Source: Limosilactobacillus reuteri (GTDB lineage Bacteria; Bacillota; Bacilli; Lactobacillales; Lactobacillaceae). Taken from it: a stretch of DNA of 64,000 bases. Position numbers and translations under genes: made by a program. The notes under the pieces are model-generated. The model saw only the letters and a program-made list of their open reading frames with translations. It made no database searches and had not been told where the DNA came from. The stretch is taken from assembly GCF_020784725.1 (NCBI RefSeq), contig NZ_JAJGTZ010000030.1, positions 62,001 through 126,000 on the forward strand, written 5' to 3'. Shown here one piece after another: positions 37,089 to 45,116 of this stretch (its first letter is position 1; the number at the start of each line of letters is the position of its first letter).

Positions 37089-38239
37089 CACGTCCTTATC
37101 TGTTCTCTATCATAATCACGCACAAGTATTTCTTTCCCTTTATCTTCGTTAGTTGATTTAATAAACTGCCGTAATTTTGCCTGTCGTGCCCGTATGAGCG
37201 TTTTAGCATGATTTACTTGTTCTTCATCATCTAATTGCTTAGCGGCCTCTAATCGCCGTTTGGCATCCCTGATTGAGCGTTCTTTTGCTCGCTGTTGCTG
37301 AACAAGTTTTCCGTTAGCAATTGCTTCTTTCGGATCATACTGTGGCTGATGGTTCGTGTTAACTCCTGGACGATACGGAAATAAGATATGACTGCAGTTA
37401 ATTCCTTGAGTTCCTCCAGGTGTCCCATAACCGTGATTGTAAATGCTATCGTACTTATTGTTATAATTTGGACTTCCGGGCGGCACAATATTAACAACGT
37501 GGCCTTGAATCCAAGCACACGCCGGCCGACTATTAGGGTGACTACTCATTAAGGCTAAATGCAAATCATAATCTTTCATCCGTTGTAATCGCAAGGCATT
37601 ATATGTTCGATTGACAGTAGTATTAACTACCAGCTTCGTATAACCATCAATCGACCAGTTATGGCCACCCTTATCGACAAGTCTGGTAGGCAAGCCACGA
37701 TCAACAATGTGGTAAATAGCCTGCTTAACTGCCTTGTCATGTGTCATAGTGCCTGACAATGTATTTAACGTAGATTCGGTTAATATTTTCCTATACGCTC
37801 GTGTAACGGCTGATGTGCCATAATTACGAGTAACCAAGGATTCATTGACATTATTACTTAAATCAGTCCAAGTTTGGTCAATTAAAGCGTTCAAAACATT
37901 CATTGTTTCTTTTGAGACTGGTTTATCCTCATCTGTAAAATCTTTCAATTGATCATCAATTTCATCAATAATTTTCAAGCCATGAAACTTAATTAGATCA
38001 GTGATTGCCTGTTTGCTAATTCCATCAGCATGAGCAACTAGACTTACAGCTTTACGATTAAGCATCCCCAACTTTTGTAGTTGCTTAACTTGCCATGTTA
38101 CTACATCATCTTTGTTAACATGCTTATAATCACCGCTTTTTATTATGTCGATAATCACAGTAAAGATTTGACTTTGTAATTGTGAGTACAAGTCAATCAG
38201 TTTTTGACCATCTTGTGCAAAGTTATCACGTGCAGTCAT
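37088..38239 (-). CDS. Phage minor capsid / head morphogenesis protein
   Basis: A 383-residue protein of the Phage_min_cap2 type, usually present in few copies near the portal. The signature region is HPNSRPACAWIQGHVV followed by YGTPGGTQGINCSHILFPYRPG, with Cys and His residues shared by MuF-like proteins. The N-terminal half is helical. Confidence 0.85.
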   Translation of the reverse strand: MTARDNFAQDGQKLIDLYSQLQSQIFTVIIDIIKSGDYKHVNKDDVVTWQVKQLQKLGMLNRKAVSLVAHADGISKQAITDLIKFHGLKIIDEIDDQLKDFTDEDKPVSKETMNVLNALIDQTWTDLSNNVNESLVTRNYGTSAVTRAYRKILTESTLNTLSGTMTHDKAVKQAIYHIVDRGLPTRLVDKGGHNWSIDGYTKLVVNTTVNRTYNALRLQRMKDYDLHLALMSSHPNSRPACAWIQGHVVNIVPPGSPNYNNKYDSIYNHGYGTPGGTQGINCSHILFPYRPGVNTNHQPQYDPKEAIANGKLVQQQRAKERSIRDAKRRLEAAKQLDDEEQVNHAKTLIRARQAKLRQFIKSTNEDKGKEILVRDYDREQIRT

Positions 38240-38241
38240 AA

Positions 38242-39792
38242 CTATTCAGCTCCCGTATCTTCACCATCAGGACCATACGTTTCTTCTTGGGCGTTTGAAC
38301 TATACTCTGGTTGCTCCTCCAAAGACTCTTGTACCCACTGTGAGGCCTCATCTTCACTAAGTCCAAAGTTGCGAATAAGGTACTGTTTCTTAGGCATGAT
38401 TCCAGCACTAACAAGAGCTAATTCATCAGCTTTCTGTTTATCCTTATCAATAAATACCCCATCATCAAAGTGAACAGACAATTTAAGCTCATTGTCAGCG
38501 TCAAACTGGCAACGAGCTTTATTATCACTAAAAAATTCAGGTGTACTTGCTACTTCAAGAATTGCAGTAACTAATTGATTAAGAAATAACTCTACTTGGG
38601 TTAGATAACTTGATCTGGTTTGATAAGTAGTTGAGTTCTCACTAACTACTTCTGTCGCCGTTTTCACACTTTGGCCATCAAAAGAAAATGTGCCGGCACT
38701 GAATCCTGTCTGTTCTTCAAATTCACGTAAGAAGTAATCAATGGCCTCTTTATACGATGCTGTCCTAATATCACTAGTTAAATCAGTAATAGTCATAGAC
38801 TCATCCCCATAGAAAGCTTCGTAAACATCCATATCAGGATCGAATCTAAGGGGATGTGATTCATCTGCTGTATTATGGCCATAAACTGTCCCAGGGCGTA
38901 ACAGTTCTGCCGGCACAGCAATCCGGCGCTTACCCATTCTTATTTCGTGAACAAACTCGTCATGCGTCCGATTAATTGCATCAATAACATTTTTTGAATT
39001 ATCAACAATTCCCATCCCCAACGGACTATCAAGGTCTCTATTATTTGCTCCTGGAGTTCGGAAATAGGCAAATAGCGGCTTTTTAATAACATCATGAAAT
39101 GTGATAGTTTCCTGCATCCCCGGATAAATGCGATTAAGGGATACTTGATTACCTACGACTTCACTATCTGTGGATCGGTATAATTCGTTAGTAATGATAT
39201 ATGTTTCTGACCCGTTCCATTGATGAAACTCTAACAAAGTGTAATAAACAGTTTGTTTATTCTCCACTCGAGTAGAGCGACTAGCGAACACACATTCACT
39301 AATGTTATCTGTATTAGTGCGTAATGGGTAGAACTGAGTAGCGTTAGCCCAGGCAATACGGATATTATCTTGATCATCAACATATGGTCGAGCTGCTAAA
39401 CCACCTAACGCAATTCCAGTCTCAAGATGCTGCTCAAATTGTAAATTAAAATGGTTAGCATCTATAATCCCTGCTAAAAGTTTATTCAATTGAGGATCAT
39501 CTAATGACAATTCACATTGCTCATTAAAGATAATGGATGCTAAACGCTTTGAAGCCAATTTTGTAACATTTAGCGTATTCATTTTACGGTGACGCTTTAC
39601 CCCATAGCTGTTTCGATAATGCACTAATGGTAAATCATCCCGATAATACTTTTTAGCAAGCTGAATACGGTTATACTCTGTCTGTTTGATTGCTACTCGG
39701 TCATCATCCGTGATCTGGTTTAAACTTTTAATCATCCCCAGCTTAACGCCTCCTTTCGTCAAGAAATTACGTATTGTCGATAAGAAACTCAC
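38242..39792 (-). CDS. Portal protein (SPP1 gp6-like)
   Basis: A 516-residue portal forming the dodecameric ring for DNA entry. Recognisable segments are the N-terminal YRDDLPLVHYRNSYGVKRHR-like region, LASKRLASIIFNEQCEL, and a central ANNRDLDSPLGMGIVDN and KTATEVVSENSTTYQTRSSY. The C terminus is acidic. It is directly followed by the head morphogenesis gene. Confidence 0.9.
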   Translation of the reverse strand: MSFLSTIRNFLTKGGVKLGMIKSLNQITDDDRVAIKQTEYNRIQLAKKYYRDDLPLVHYRNSYGVKRHRKMNTLNVTKLASKRLASIIFNEQCELSLDDPQLNKLLAGIIDANHFNLQFEQHLETGIALGGLAARPYVDDQDNIRIAWANATQFYPLRTNTDNISECVFASRSTRVENKQTVYYTLLEFHQWNGSETYIITNELYRSTDSEVVGNQVSLNRIYPGMQETITFHDVIKKPLFAYFRTPGANNRDLDSPLGMGIVDNSKNVIDAINRTHDEFVHEIRMGKRRIAVPAELLRPGTVYGHNTADESHPLRFDPDMDVYEAFYGDESMTITDLTSDIRTASYKEAIDYFLREFEEQTGFSAGTFSFDGQSVKTATEVVSENSTTYQTRSSYLTQVELFLNQLVTAILEVASTPEFFSDNKARCQFDADNELKLSVHFDDGVFIDKDKQKADELALVSAGIMPKKQYLIRNFGLSEDEASQWVQESLEEQPEYSSNAQEETYGPDGEDTGAE

Positions 39793-39804
39793 ATCTTCAC
39801 TTCC

Positions 39805-41112
39805 TTACCACTTTAAGCCTAGCGCCCGTTCATTATCACGGACAAAATACTGAAACATATCGCATGTATGATCATCCTCTTTAATAACTTTTACGTCATC
39901 ACTTTGCAACGTTTTCTCGTCCCATTGATATTTGCGATGTTCAGCAATAAAAATATCATTCTCGTTACGTTTCAGGTAATAAAAGCGACCTTGTGCTAAT
40001 AAATCCTGCACCCGGTCAATCATATTTACCTTTTTCAGCTTATTTACTTTGTGCCAATGGGTCCCAAAGTCGTTATAGAACTGATTATCAAGAGCACCTT
40101 CTGCAGAGTCAATAGTCATACGTGTAGGCTGTTTTCCAATCCAATCGGTAACTTTATCAATAAAGGCTTTTAAGTCCCGTGACAGCTCACTAGGCGGCTT
40201 CTTATGCGTTTTCCCTTGCGGACTATAGTAATACGTATCTAAAAGGATGACATCACCCTTTTTAGTCAATCCATAAGCACCACAAGTAGTTGCTGAAACC
40301 TCATGACCTGTATCGACTGAATAATACAAGTTCGTTATGTAATCATCTTCTGGGAGCTTATCAATCGCTTGGAAGTTATCCATGTTATAAACATTGGTTC
40401 CTAGTCCCACAACTTCGCCTAAGTACATCCAACGGTAATAATCAAAGTCATTGCTTTTTACCGTGTTAATTTCGTCAATATAATCTTGTGACAAGATGTT
40501 GGGAAGCGTAACGTCCTCATAAGTTGAATGATCAACGTACCAGTTCGACATCCCCTCTCGTTGTGTAACCCACTCATTAATCCATTCGTAGGGGTTTTTA
40601 GGCGGATTGTAACTGTAATACGTTACAACATGAGCGCCTGGTGGTAGTTGCTTACGGGTAAATGATGCACGGACAGTATCAACTTCTTGCCAGGAGTCAA
40701 ATTCTGCTAATTCTTCAAACCATAAATAGCGAACATAACCCTTAGCGATCATCATTGACTTTAATTTCTGCGGATCATCAACCCCGCTAAAATAAAAAGC
40801 CGTTCCGTTACGTTTATCAACGATTCGATATGGAGATTTTTTGAATTCAAAAAGGCTATCCACATGCAGCATATAAATAGCCCATTTAATTTGCTCATAA
40901 ACGGATAGCTCAATAGTATTAGCAACCTTACGCATAATTAATACATTAGCATATTCATCTTTTAAGAAGTCCATTACTAGCTGCAGACTAATTACAGATG
41001 ATTTAGTAGAACCACGACCGCCTTTAAAAACTTTATTAAGGGATGAGGAATACAAAATATTAGCAAAGTGAGGACATATCATTGTGTTAGGATCAACTAC
41101 TATCGTTTGCAT
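39805..41112 (-). CDS. terL: Terminase large subunit
   Basis: DNA-packaging motor ATPase and nuclease. From ATG 41110-41112 (AAAGGTGAAGAG upstream) it is 435 residues. The ATPase domain has Walker A-like GGRGSTKSS near residue 32 and Walker B-like [10 protein letters not shown] near 128; the nuclease domain has [15 protein letters not shown] with an Asp ligand near 250 and [13 protein letters not shown] near 340. It overlaps terS by 20 bases. Confidence 0.93.
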   Translation of the reverse strand: MQTIVVDPNTMICPHFANILYSSSLNKVFKGGRGSTKSSVISLQLVMDFLKDEYANVLIMRKVANTIELSVYEQIKWAIYMLHVDSLFEFKKSPYRIVDKRNGTAFYFSGVDDPQKLKSMMIAKGYVRYLWFEELAEFDSWQEVDTVRASFTRKQLPPGAHVVTYYSYNPPKNPYEWINEWVTQREGMSNWYVDHSTYEDVTLPNILSQDYIDEINTVKSNDFDYYRWMYLGEVVGLGTNVYNMDNFQAIDKLPEDDYITNLYYSVDTGHEVSATTCGAYGLTKKGDVILLDTYYYSPQGKTHKKPPSELSRDLKAFIDKVTDWIGKQPTRMTIDSAEGALDNQFYNDFGTHWHKVNKLKKVNMIDRVQDLLAQGRFYYLKRNENDIFIAEHRKYQWDEKTLQSDDVKVIKEDDHTCDMFQYFVRDNERALGLKW

Positions 41113-41932
41113 TCTCTTCACCTTTCTTCAATGGCAAAAACTTAATCATTAAGCCATCATTTGCATTCTCACTTACATTCAGCCTATCAAGCAATACCTG
41201 CATAGCTTTCTGTTTATCATACATTTCAATAACAGGCTCGCCTTTGTCAATCCGGATACTTTTGATGTTCGATGTATCAATCATGCTGCTATCTTTTAGT
41301 TCTATGACGTTTTCATAATAGAAGGCTTGTTTACCTGTTTCCGGGTCAATTTTAGGTACATAACGAAAACGCCCACCAGCGTCTTCATATGGTCCCTTTT
41401 TGTCCCGGATTTTGGAAAATTCTAAATGTTTTACAGTTCTAAATGACAATACATCAGCAATATCACTAGTTGCTTGTTGCAAATAGCCTTTTAATATGTC
41501 GTTAGCAGTTACATACAAGTCTTTTGATTGTTGCTTTTTGAGTGCAGAAAGATATTTCTTAATGCAAGCATTAGCAAGCAAACGAGGTCCATTAGTATGA
41601 GCTGTGGTGTAATTGCCACCATAGGCTTGCTGATAAGCCCAGGTGGCGTTGTACCGTTGCAAATAGTACAAGCAGAAAGCTTTCTGCCGGTCATTTAATT
41701 CATCACTATCAGGTAAATCAGGAACCGGTAAAGAGGGTGCAACTTTTTCTTTTGTGTGCACACTTTTCTGTTTAGGGTGCACCCTTTTAGTGGCTTTGGG
41801 TGCTCCTCTTGACCAACCATTGCGCTTTTTCCACGATTTAACAGTATTAATTGATACTTCATACTTAGCAGCTATATCTTTATATTTCATTCCGGCTAAG
41901 TAGTCTTTCTCAGCCTTCTCTTGCTTTGTCAT
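41093..41932 (-). CDS. terS: Terminase small subunit
   Basis: A 279-residue DNA-recognition subunit. An N-terminal helix-turn-helix ([26 protein letters not shown]) precedes a basic linker and the terminase_2 domain ([38 protein letters not shown]). It is longer than typical because of the C-terminal region beginning [14 protein letters not shown]. It is the first gene of the late head operon. Confidence 0.9.
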   Translation of the reverse strand: MTKQEKAEKDYLAGMKYKDIAAKYEVSINTVKSWKKRNGWSRGAPKATKRVHPKQKSVHTKEKVAPSLPVPDLPDSDELNDRQKAFCLYYLQRYNATWAYQQAYGGNYTTAHTNGPRLLANACIKKYLSALKKQQSKDLYVTANDILKGYLQQATSDIADVLSFRTVKHLEFSKIRDKKGPYEDAGGRFRYVPKIDPETGKQAFYYENVIELKDSSMIDTSNIKSIRIDKGEPVIEMYDKQKAMQVLLDRLNVSENANDGLMIKFLPLKKGEENANDSS

Positions 41933-41985
41933 GGCATATCACCACACCACCTTTCATTCTTGGTCTCCGTTGCAGTAGAGGCGCT

Positions 41986-42013
41986 TGACTCGTAAGAGGC
42001 AAGCGCCTCCTTG
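41986..42013. repeat. Strong GC hairpin between terS and the small toxin-like ORF
   Basis: GAGGCGCTTG and CAAGCGCCTC pair perfectly over 10 bases around a loop of about 12 bases. No T tract follows on either strand, so it is more likely an RNA processing or stability element than a terminator. It flanks the long-range inverted repeat beginning at 42011. Confidence 0.6.
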
Positions 42014-42021
42014 GGGTCGGC

Positions 42022-42084
42022 TTACTTCTTGACCTCAATTAAAATAAGTAATAAGATTAGTAAAGTAAAGTTTAGTGAATTCAT
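42022..42084 (-). CDS. 20-residue hydrophobic peptide, candidate type I toxin
   Basis: ATG 42082-42084 to TAA 42022-42024 encodes MNSLNFTLLILLLILIEVKK: one hydrophobic helix with a charged Glu-Val-Lys-Lys end. AGGAGGTGATTCCC immediately precedes the ATG and is entirely within a perfect 14-bp stem. Small size, one membrane helix, basic tail and hidden ribosome-binding site are the marks of type I toxins. No named family is claimed. Confidence 0.6.
   Translation of the reverse strand: MNSLNFTLLILLLILIEVKK
42029..42057 (+). promoter_or_regulatory. Candidate antisense promoter inside the small hydrophobic ORF
   Basis: TTGACC (42029-42034) and TAAGAT (42052-42057) with a 17-base spacer on the plus strand. 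A transcript from about 42064 would run antisense to the start of the ORF and its SD. Confidence 0.45.
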
Positions 42085-42132
42085 GGGAATCACCTCCTCA
42101 CAATTTACTTGGGAGGTGATTCCCATTTTTTG
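42064..42132 (+). ncRNA. Candidate short antisense RNA covering the SD stem
   Basis: A roughly 68-base RNA is predicted from the antisense promoter to the 14-bp stem (arms 42084-42097 and 42112-42125), which on the plus strand is followed by TTTTTT and would serve as its terminator. The same inverted repeat therefore hides the SD on one strand and ends transcription on the other. Expression is untested. Confidence 0.4.
42084..42125. promoter_or_regulatory. Perfect 14-bp inverted repeat sequestering a ribosome-binding site
   Basis: Arms 42084-42097 and 42112-42125 are perfectly complementary around a 14-base loop. On the minus strand the 3' arm contains AGGAGGTGATTCCC and the A of the start codon. 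Confidence 0.85.
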
Positions 42133-42230
42133 TTGCTTAGCCGACCCCAAATAGTTTTACGGGGATGCTTATGTATTAAAGCAAAATAAATACCATTAAC
42201 GAAACTTTTCAGAATTTTTATTTTTTCAAA

Positions 42231-42258
42231 CAAAAAAGCCAGCTATTAAGCTGACCAA
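42231..42258 (-). terminator. Terminator-like hairpin
   Basis: GTCAGCT-TAAT-AGCTGGC followed by TTTTTTG on the minus strand. Between this and the next hairpin (42405) no ORF is seen. Confidence 0.5.
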
Positions 42259-42364
42259 ATCCATTGATATGTAAGTGTTTATGATAGATTTTTTACTGCC
42301 AAGCGCTACTGTGAAACGCTTATAATTATTGATATAACAGCATTTTTAACTTGTGGAACATTTC

Positions 42365-42393
42365 TTGACATTTCTATTGAAATACCTTACTAT
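42365..42393 (+). promoter_or_regulatory. Strong plus-strand promoter in the terS-arpU spacer
   Basis: TTGACA (42365-42370) and TACTAT (42388-42393) with a 17-base spacer, pointing against the late genes. No ORF follows; a terminator lies about 115 bases downstream. Confidence 0.65.
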
Positions 42394-42399
42394 ACTCTT

Positions 42400-42515
42400 G
42401 TACAGAAAAAAAGCAATCACGTTTTCGGCTTTACGTAATTGCTTTCCCACTATTTGTTGGTTTTACATTGCTGTGCATTCTGTGTGTGTCTTGCTATTGC
42501 AAGGCTTTTTTATTT
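42400..42515 (+). ncRNA. Candidate sRNA, antisense to the 3' UTR of the 70-residue membrane protein gene
   Basis: A TTGACA promoter upstream and a CTTGC-TATT-GCAAG hairpin plus TTTTTTATTTTT at 42488-42517 delimit an RNA of about 115 bases without an ORF. It contains a stem (AAAGCAATCACG/CGTAATTGCTTT) that, on the opposite strand, is the terminator of the membrane protein gene. The two transcripts would therefore be fully complementary over about 110 bases, as in TxpA/RatA-type pairs. Confidence 0.5.
42405..42446 (-). terminator. Terminator of the 70-residue membrane protein gene
   Basis: AAAGCAATTACG pairs with CGTGATTGCTTT and is followed by TTTTTT on the minus strand, about 80-120 bases past the stop codon. 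Confidence 0.75.
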
Positions 42516-42522
42516 TTAAAGG

Positions 42523-42735
42523 TTAACGTCGTAGAACAATGGCACATGCCACAGTCGCTACGGTTGCAACCATACTTGTGAAAAGTGCAAAGTAAAGTAA
42601 ATGAATTACCTTAATCTGCACAGACTTTGGATAATCTTTCAAATTTTCCAAAATCTTTGGTAGGAATCTCATACCTACATATGTTTTGCCTTTCTCAAAG
42701 CTAGAGGCACTCTCAAAATTTACAAGCGTCTGCAT
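42523..42735 (-). CDS. 70-residue membrane protein, possible type I toxin or moron
   Basis: Starts at ATG 42733-42735 with GGAGGGG nine bases upstream. Residues 1-42 are soluble (FLPKILENLKDYPKSVQIKV); residues 45-66 form one membrane helix (LLYFALFTSMVATVATVACAIV) ending in LRR. It has its own 3' terminator and a convergent sRNA candidate. No family is recognised; size and layout resemble TxpA-type systems but the sequence does not. Confidence 0.6.
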   Translation of the reverse strand: MQTLVNFESASSFEKGKTYVGMRFLPKILENLKDYPKSVQIKVIHLLYFALFTSMVATVATVACAIVLRR

Positions 42736-42875
42736 TTTTGCATCCCCTCCTGTGCTGGTGAAGTCGTAACAATAAACGTCTGCACAGTAAGAGGTATAAC
42801 CAACGTCATTTAGTATACCATTTAAAAGCGTAACATTGTATTCAAATTCGCTTTTATTTGCAAAATCAGCCTTTT

Positions 42876-42914
42876 TAAGCCACTTTCACTCCATATTAGT
42901 GTAAGTGGCTTAAA
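42876..42914. repeat. Inverted repeat upstream of the membrane protein gene
   Basis: AAGCCACTTTCACT and AGTGTAAGTGGCTT form a 13-14 bp stem around a 7-base loop. It lies about 140 bases upstream of the start codon and could be an operator or an RNA element. Confidence 0.55.
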
Positions 42915-42965
42915 TTATATTTAAATGGCTTAGAAAAGCTGTTAGAGCATTTTAAACATTGGTTA

Positions 42966-42996
42966 ATAAAAAAGTCCCCAATATATGGAGACTTTA
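42966..42996 (-). terminator. Terminator of the tRNA-like transcript
   Basis: AAAGTCTCC-ATATATT-GGGGACTTT followed by TTTATTAA on the minus strand, about 50 bases past the tRNA-like element. Confidence 0.75.
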
Positions 42997-43045
42997 CCTC
43001 AAGGCTTATTTTCGTTGATAGTTGCTACCGTATTGAGCCTTGAAA

Positions 43046-43110
43046 TGCAGATAGAAGGATTTGAACCTCCACTGATGGGCTATTGCCTCCCATCAGCCAC
43101 CAGTATCCGC
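43046..43110 (-). ncRNA. tRNA-like element without a D arm
   Basis: On the minus strand a 7-bp acceptor stem (GCGGATA/TATCTGC), a T arm GGAGG-TTCAAAT-CCTTC with the canonical GGTTCAAATCC box, and one 8-bp stem CTGATGGG/CCCATCAG with a 9-base loop. Only seven bases (CTGGTGG) remain where a D arm should be, and the loop has no usual U33-anticodon arrangement. It is followed by a small stem-loop and a terminator, so it may be a stable 140-base RNA. It cannot act as a normal tRNA. Confidence 0.6.
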
Positions 43111-43118
43111 ATAAAAGA

Positions 43119-43307
43119 CTAGTACTTGGAATATTTCTTAGTTTTTTGAGAAGATTCATACGTACATCCATCGCAAAAGTACTTCATTGTTAAATTTATC
43201 ACTGGTAAGTAGATAAGCACTAGTCTTAAATATAAATAGCTATTTACTGAGAAGTCTACCGTTTCCATAAGTAGGTTCTCTATGTGAATTATGGTCCCTG
43301 CCACCAT
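43119..43307 (-). CDS. Possible small membrane protein
   Basis: A 62-residue open frame with one hydrophobic stretch (YLYLRLVLIYLPVINLT) and a C-terminal MKYFCDGCTYESSQ tail. No good ribosome-binding site precedes the ATG. It ends just before the tRNA-like element. It may be untranslated leader for that RNA; I keep it at low confidence. Confidence 0.25.
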   Translation of the reverse strand: MVAGTIIHIENLLMETVDFSVNSYLYLRLVLIYLPVINLTMKYFCDGCTYESSQKTKKYSKY

Positions 43308-43457
43308 CTGCCAGCTTGCGAGAAACTCGTCTTCTTGCTTTTCACACGACTTTTAACAAGCCAAGTTGCGGTACACATGTGAGTATACGTACCAAAACAA
43401 TTTATTTTCCGTGGGGTTGTCGTTATTTTTTCGACAATACAATAATACATCCCCAAT

Positions 43458-43534
43458 GTTCCTATTTTGTTCCCGAAACGTTCCTATTTTAGTCCTAATT
43501 TGTTCCCGTTTTGTTCCTGTTTTGTTCCCGCTTT
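43458..43534. repeat. Seven 11-bp tandem repeats at the 3' end of arpU
   Basis: Seven units of exactly 11 bases, plus-strand pattern GTTCC followed by YRTTTT, fill 77 bases; units 2 and 4 are the most diverged. They cover the last codons of arpU (AGTKQEQNGNKLGLK) and run past the stop. The same GTTCC period occurs in the replication gene at 47.9-48.2 kb. Confidence 0.8.
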
Positions 43535-44002
43535 TTCATCATCATCGTTATTAAACTTAAGAAATAAGGGGAGAATCTCTAAATTACAGTTCATTTCCAT
43601 TGAAATCCGATCACATGCCTCAGCAAATTCTAAACGAGCAATTTTATCAGCCTCACTATAGGATGTATGGCCCAAGTGGTGATTGATGTGTAACTTTGTT
43701 TCAGCAACCGTTAACTGCTTGACGTAGTGCCAAGTAAGAATATCTTGACTTCCAAGGCTACAAGCGCTAATTGCTTTCTCAACAGCTCGCTTTGCTCTGG
43801 CACATTCACCATAATAAATCATCATTTTTTCAGAGCCGTTTCCTTTTCTTGAACCCCGAATACCAGTAACATCCCCAGCCTGTGCTTTAATTCCATCCAT
43901 CCAAGCATTACGACAGATTTTCGGATATTGTTCTTCTTTGATAAAGAAGTTACGCACATTTTTTATAGTTGCCTTTTCATTTAGATCTGGAACTAACCCC
44001 AC
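43484..44002 (-). CDS. arpU: ArpU family late transcriptional regulator
   Basis: A 172-residue protein placed between the early operon and the terminase genes, the usual position of ArpU-like activators of phage late transcription. Typical features are DVTGIRGSRKGNGSEK, the SLGSQDILTWHYV segment and a C-terminal sigma-like helix-turn-helix region (SYSEADKIARLEFAEACDRI). The C-terminal tail is encoded by 11-bp repeats. Confidence 0.8.
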   Translation of the reverse strand: MGLVPDLNEKATIKNVRNFFIKEEQYPKICRNAWMDGIKAQAGDVTGIRGSRKGNGSEKMMIYYGECARAKRAVEKAISACSLGSQDILTWHYVKQLTVAETKLHINHHLGHTSYSEADKIARLEFAEACDRISMEMNCNLEILPLFLKFNNDDDEKAGTKQEQNGNKLGLK

Positions 44003-44021
44003 GATATTTCGCTCCCCTATG

Positions 44022-44084
44022 ATATAATTATTTTGTTTGAATAATATCTAAGAGGCGCTCTCGCAGTAGAGCGTCTTTTTTACG
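44022..44084 (+). other. Extended -10 plus hairpin in the arpU upstream region
   Basis: TGATATAAT (44022-44030) is an extended -10 on the plus strand, and a stem AGGCGCTCT/AGAGCGTCT followed by TTTTTT ends at 44083. Together they could give a roughly 45-base RNA antisense to the arpU leader. No -35 box is seen, and the hairpin may instead be a structural element. Confidence 0.3.
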
Positions 44085-44107
44085 CTTTTTAACGCAATTT
44101 AACGCTT

Positions 44108-44191
44108 TTAATCGATAATGTGGTACAAGTCGCCGACTAGCCTAACAGGTTGATTATTGCGCATTGCTAATCTTGCTTGTGTTGTTAGCAT
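44108..44191 (-). CDS. 27-residue phage peptide
   Basis: MLTTQARLAMRNNQPVRLVG-DLYHIID; the start overlaps the preceding stop as TGATG and GAGAGGGTGG precedes it. Translation is likely coupled. Function unknown. Confidence 0.5.
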   Translation of the reverse strand: MLTTQARLAMRNNQPVRLVGDLYHIID

Positions 44192-44442
44192 CAATCCACC
44201 CTCTCGTAAGTCCGTTCAAATGTGTCCTGGTTGATAGCCCAATGCTCGCCATCCACGCCAGTAGCGATATAATCGCCAGTATTAAGCTTCATATTCCCTT
44301 CTTTTGTCGGAAGTAAGAAATAAGAAGCGTCACCCCATGATGTTGGTCCAACAATATGCACCTTGTACCTAGCTATCTGCTTAGTTGACCCATCGAACTG
44401 TTCAGCTTCAATTGGAACTATCTTTCTGTATTTGTGTAGCAT
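44191..44442 (-). CDS. Phage hypothetical protein
   Basis: An 83-residue protein. NTGDYIATGVDGEHWAINQDTF followed by ERTYERVD is a pattern common in small phage proteins (GDWI..G..GE.Y....F..TY), but no function is known. It begins with TAATG overlap after the 70-residue gene. Confidence 0.65.
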   Translation of the reverse strand: MLHKYRKIVPIEAEQFDGSTKQIARYKVHIVGPTSWGDASYFLLPTKEGNMKLNTGDYIATGVDGEHWAINQDTFERTYERVD

Positions 44443-44654
44443 TAGTTCAATAACATCTCCTCTGCATAATCTTCTGGTTCAACTGGCCCATTAATAGCTA
44501 AATCATGATCTGTAACTGGCGACATATAGCCGTCTTGCTCTTGTTCGTAATAATCAAGCACAATGTTCTTAGCACGTTGTTTGCTTTGAGCTATAACGAA
44601 ATGATCTTCGCCATCGTATTCTGGGTTAAGCATTATAACTTCGTAAATGTGCAT
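44442..44654 (-). CDS. Phage hypothetical protein
   Basis: A 70-residue acidic protein, MHIYEVIMLNPEYDGEDHFV then SKQRAKNIVLDYYEQEQDGY. A GGAGGAATAAC ribosome-binding site precedes the ATG. It overlaps the end of the 55-residue gene upstream. Confidence 0.6.
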   Translation of the reverse strand: MHIYEVIMLNPEYDGEDHFVIAQSKQRAKNIVLDYYEQEQDGYMSPVTDHDLAINGPVEPEDYAEEMLLN

Positions 44655-44793
44655 TGTTATTCCTCCAATATTCTTCTAGCAATCTAAGCACTCTTCTAAC
44701 GCTATCTATTACATCTCTATTGTCAGTAGCTGAAATACGATAATATGCAATTGAACCATTCGGCCTAGCAAAGCTAAATAAGTATTCTTTCAT
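44626..44793 (-). CDS. 55-residue phage protein
   Basis: Starts at ATG 44791-44793 in a TAATG overlap with the upstream stop; GGAAG precedes it. Sequence MKEYLFSFARPNGSIAYYRI then DNRDVIDSVRRVLRLLEEYW: a beta-strand start and an amphipathic helix. It overlaps the next gene by 29 bases in another frame. Function unknown. Confidence 0.55.
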   Translation of the reverse strand: MKEYLFSFARPNGSIAYYRISATDNRDVIDSVRRVLRLLEEYWRNNNAHLRSYNA

Positions 44794-45116
44794 TAGTCTT
44801 CCTCCTCATTTAGTGACCGCCCACATATAGGGCAATAACAAATCACATGTCCTGAATAAGTTTCCTCATCGAAATCAAACGACATCAAATAGCACATTGC
44901 ACTGCCCTTCATACCAGTTAAACAATAAACCTGTGATCCATCTTCCCAGTCGTCATAAAAAGGCCATGCTAGGAGAGTGTCAGCCAACTCTTCATCACTA
45001 TACCCAGCTTTTTCTTTGAGAATTTTAAGTATTCTGTCACCGCCCAGATCTTCTAATTCTTCTTGTGTGGCCTCGTGACAGTACAGGCAATCCTTTTGCA
45101 TTTCAGTTAATTTCAT
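44793..45116 (-). CDS. Phage hypothetical protein with CxxC zinc-ribbon-like end
   Basis: A 107-residue protein with DCLYCHEATQEELEDLGG at the start and ICYCPICGRSLNEEED at the end: four or more Cys in CxxC pairs suggest a zinc site. SDEELADTLLAWPFYDDWEDGSQVY lies between. Function unknown. Confidence 0.65.
   Translation of the reverse strand: MKLTEMQKDCLYCHEATQEELEDLGGDRILKILKEKAGYSDEELADTLLAWPFYDDWEDGSQVYCLTGMKGSAMCYLMSFDFDEETYSGHVICYCPICGRSLNEEED

Larger units (their letters stand above)
42011..42152. repeat. Long-range inverted repeat enclosing the 20-residue ORF
   Basis: TTGGGGTCGGCTTA (42011-42024) and TTAGCCGACCCCAA (about 42137-42151) are near-perfect inverted copies about 110 bases apart. 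In a minus-strand transcript the 5' and 3' ends could pair and enclose the small ORF and its SD-sequestering stem, like the fold-back of type I toxin mRNAs. Confidence 0.65.

Noticed and set aside
43458-43534. Possible CRISPR array from the short repeats
   Set aside because: Units are 11 bp, directly abutting and without spacers; no cas genes are in the window. They are iteron-like.
43366-43661. Plus-strand ORFs opposite arpU
   Set aside because: They follow the GTTCC repeats and have no ribosome-binding site.
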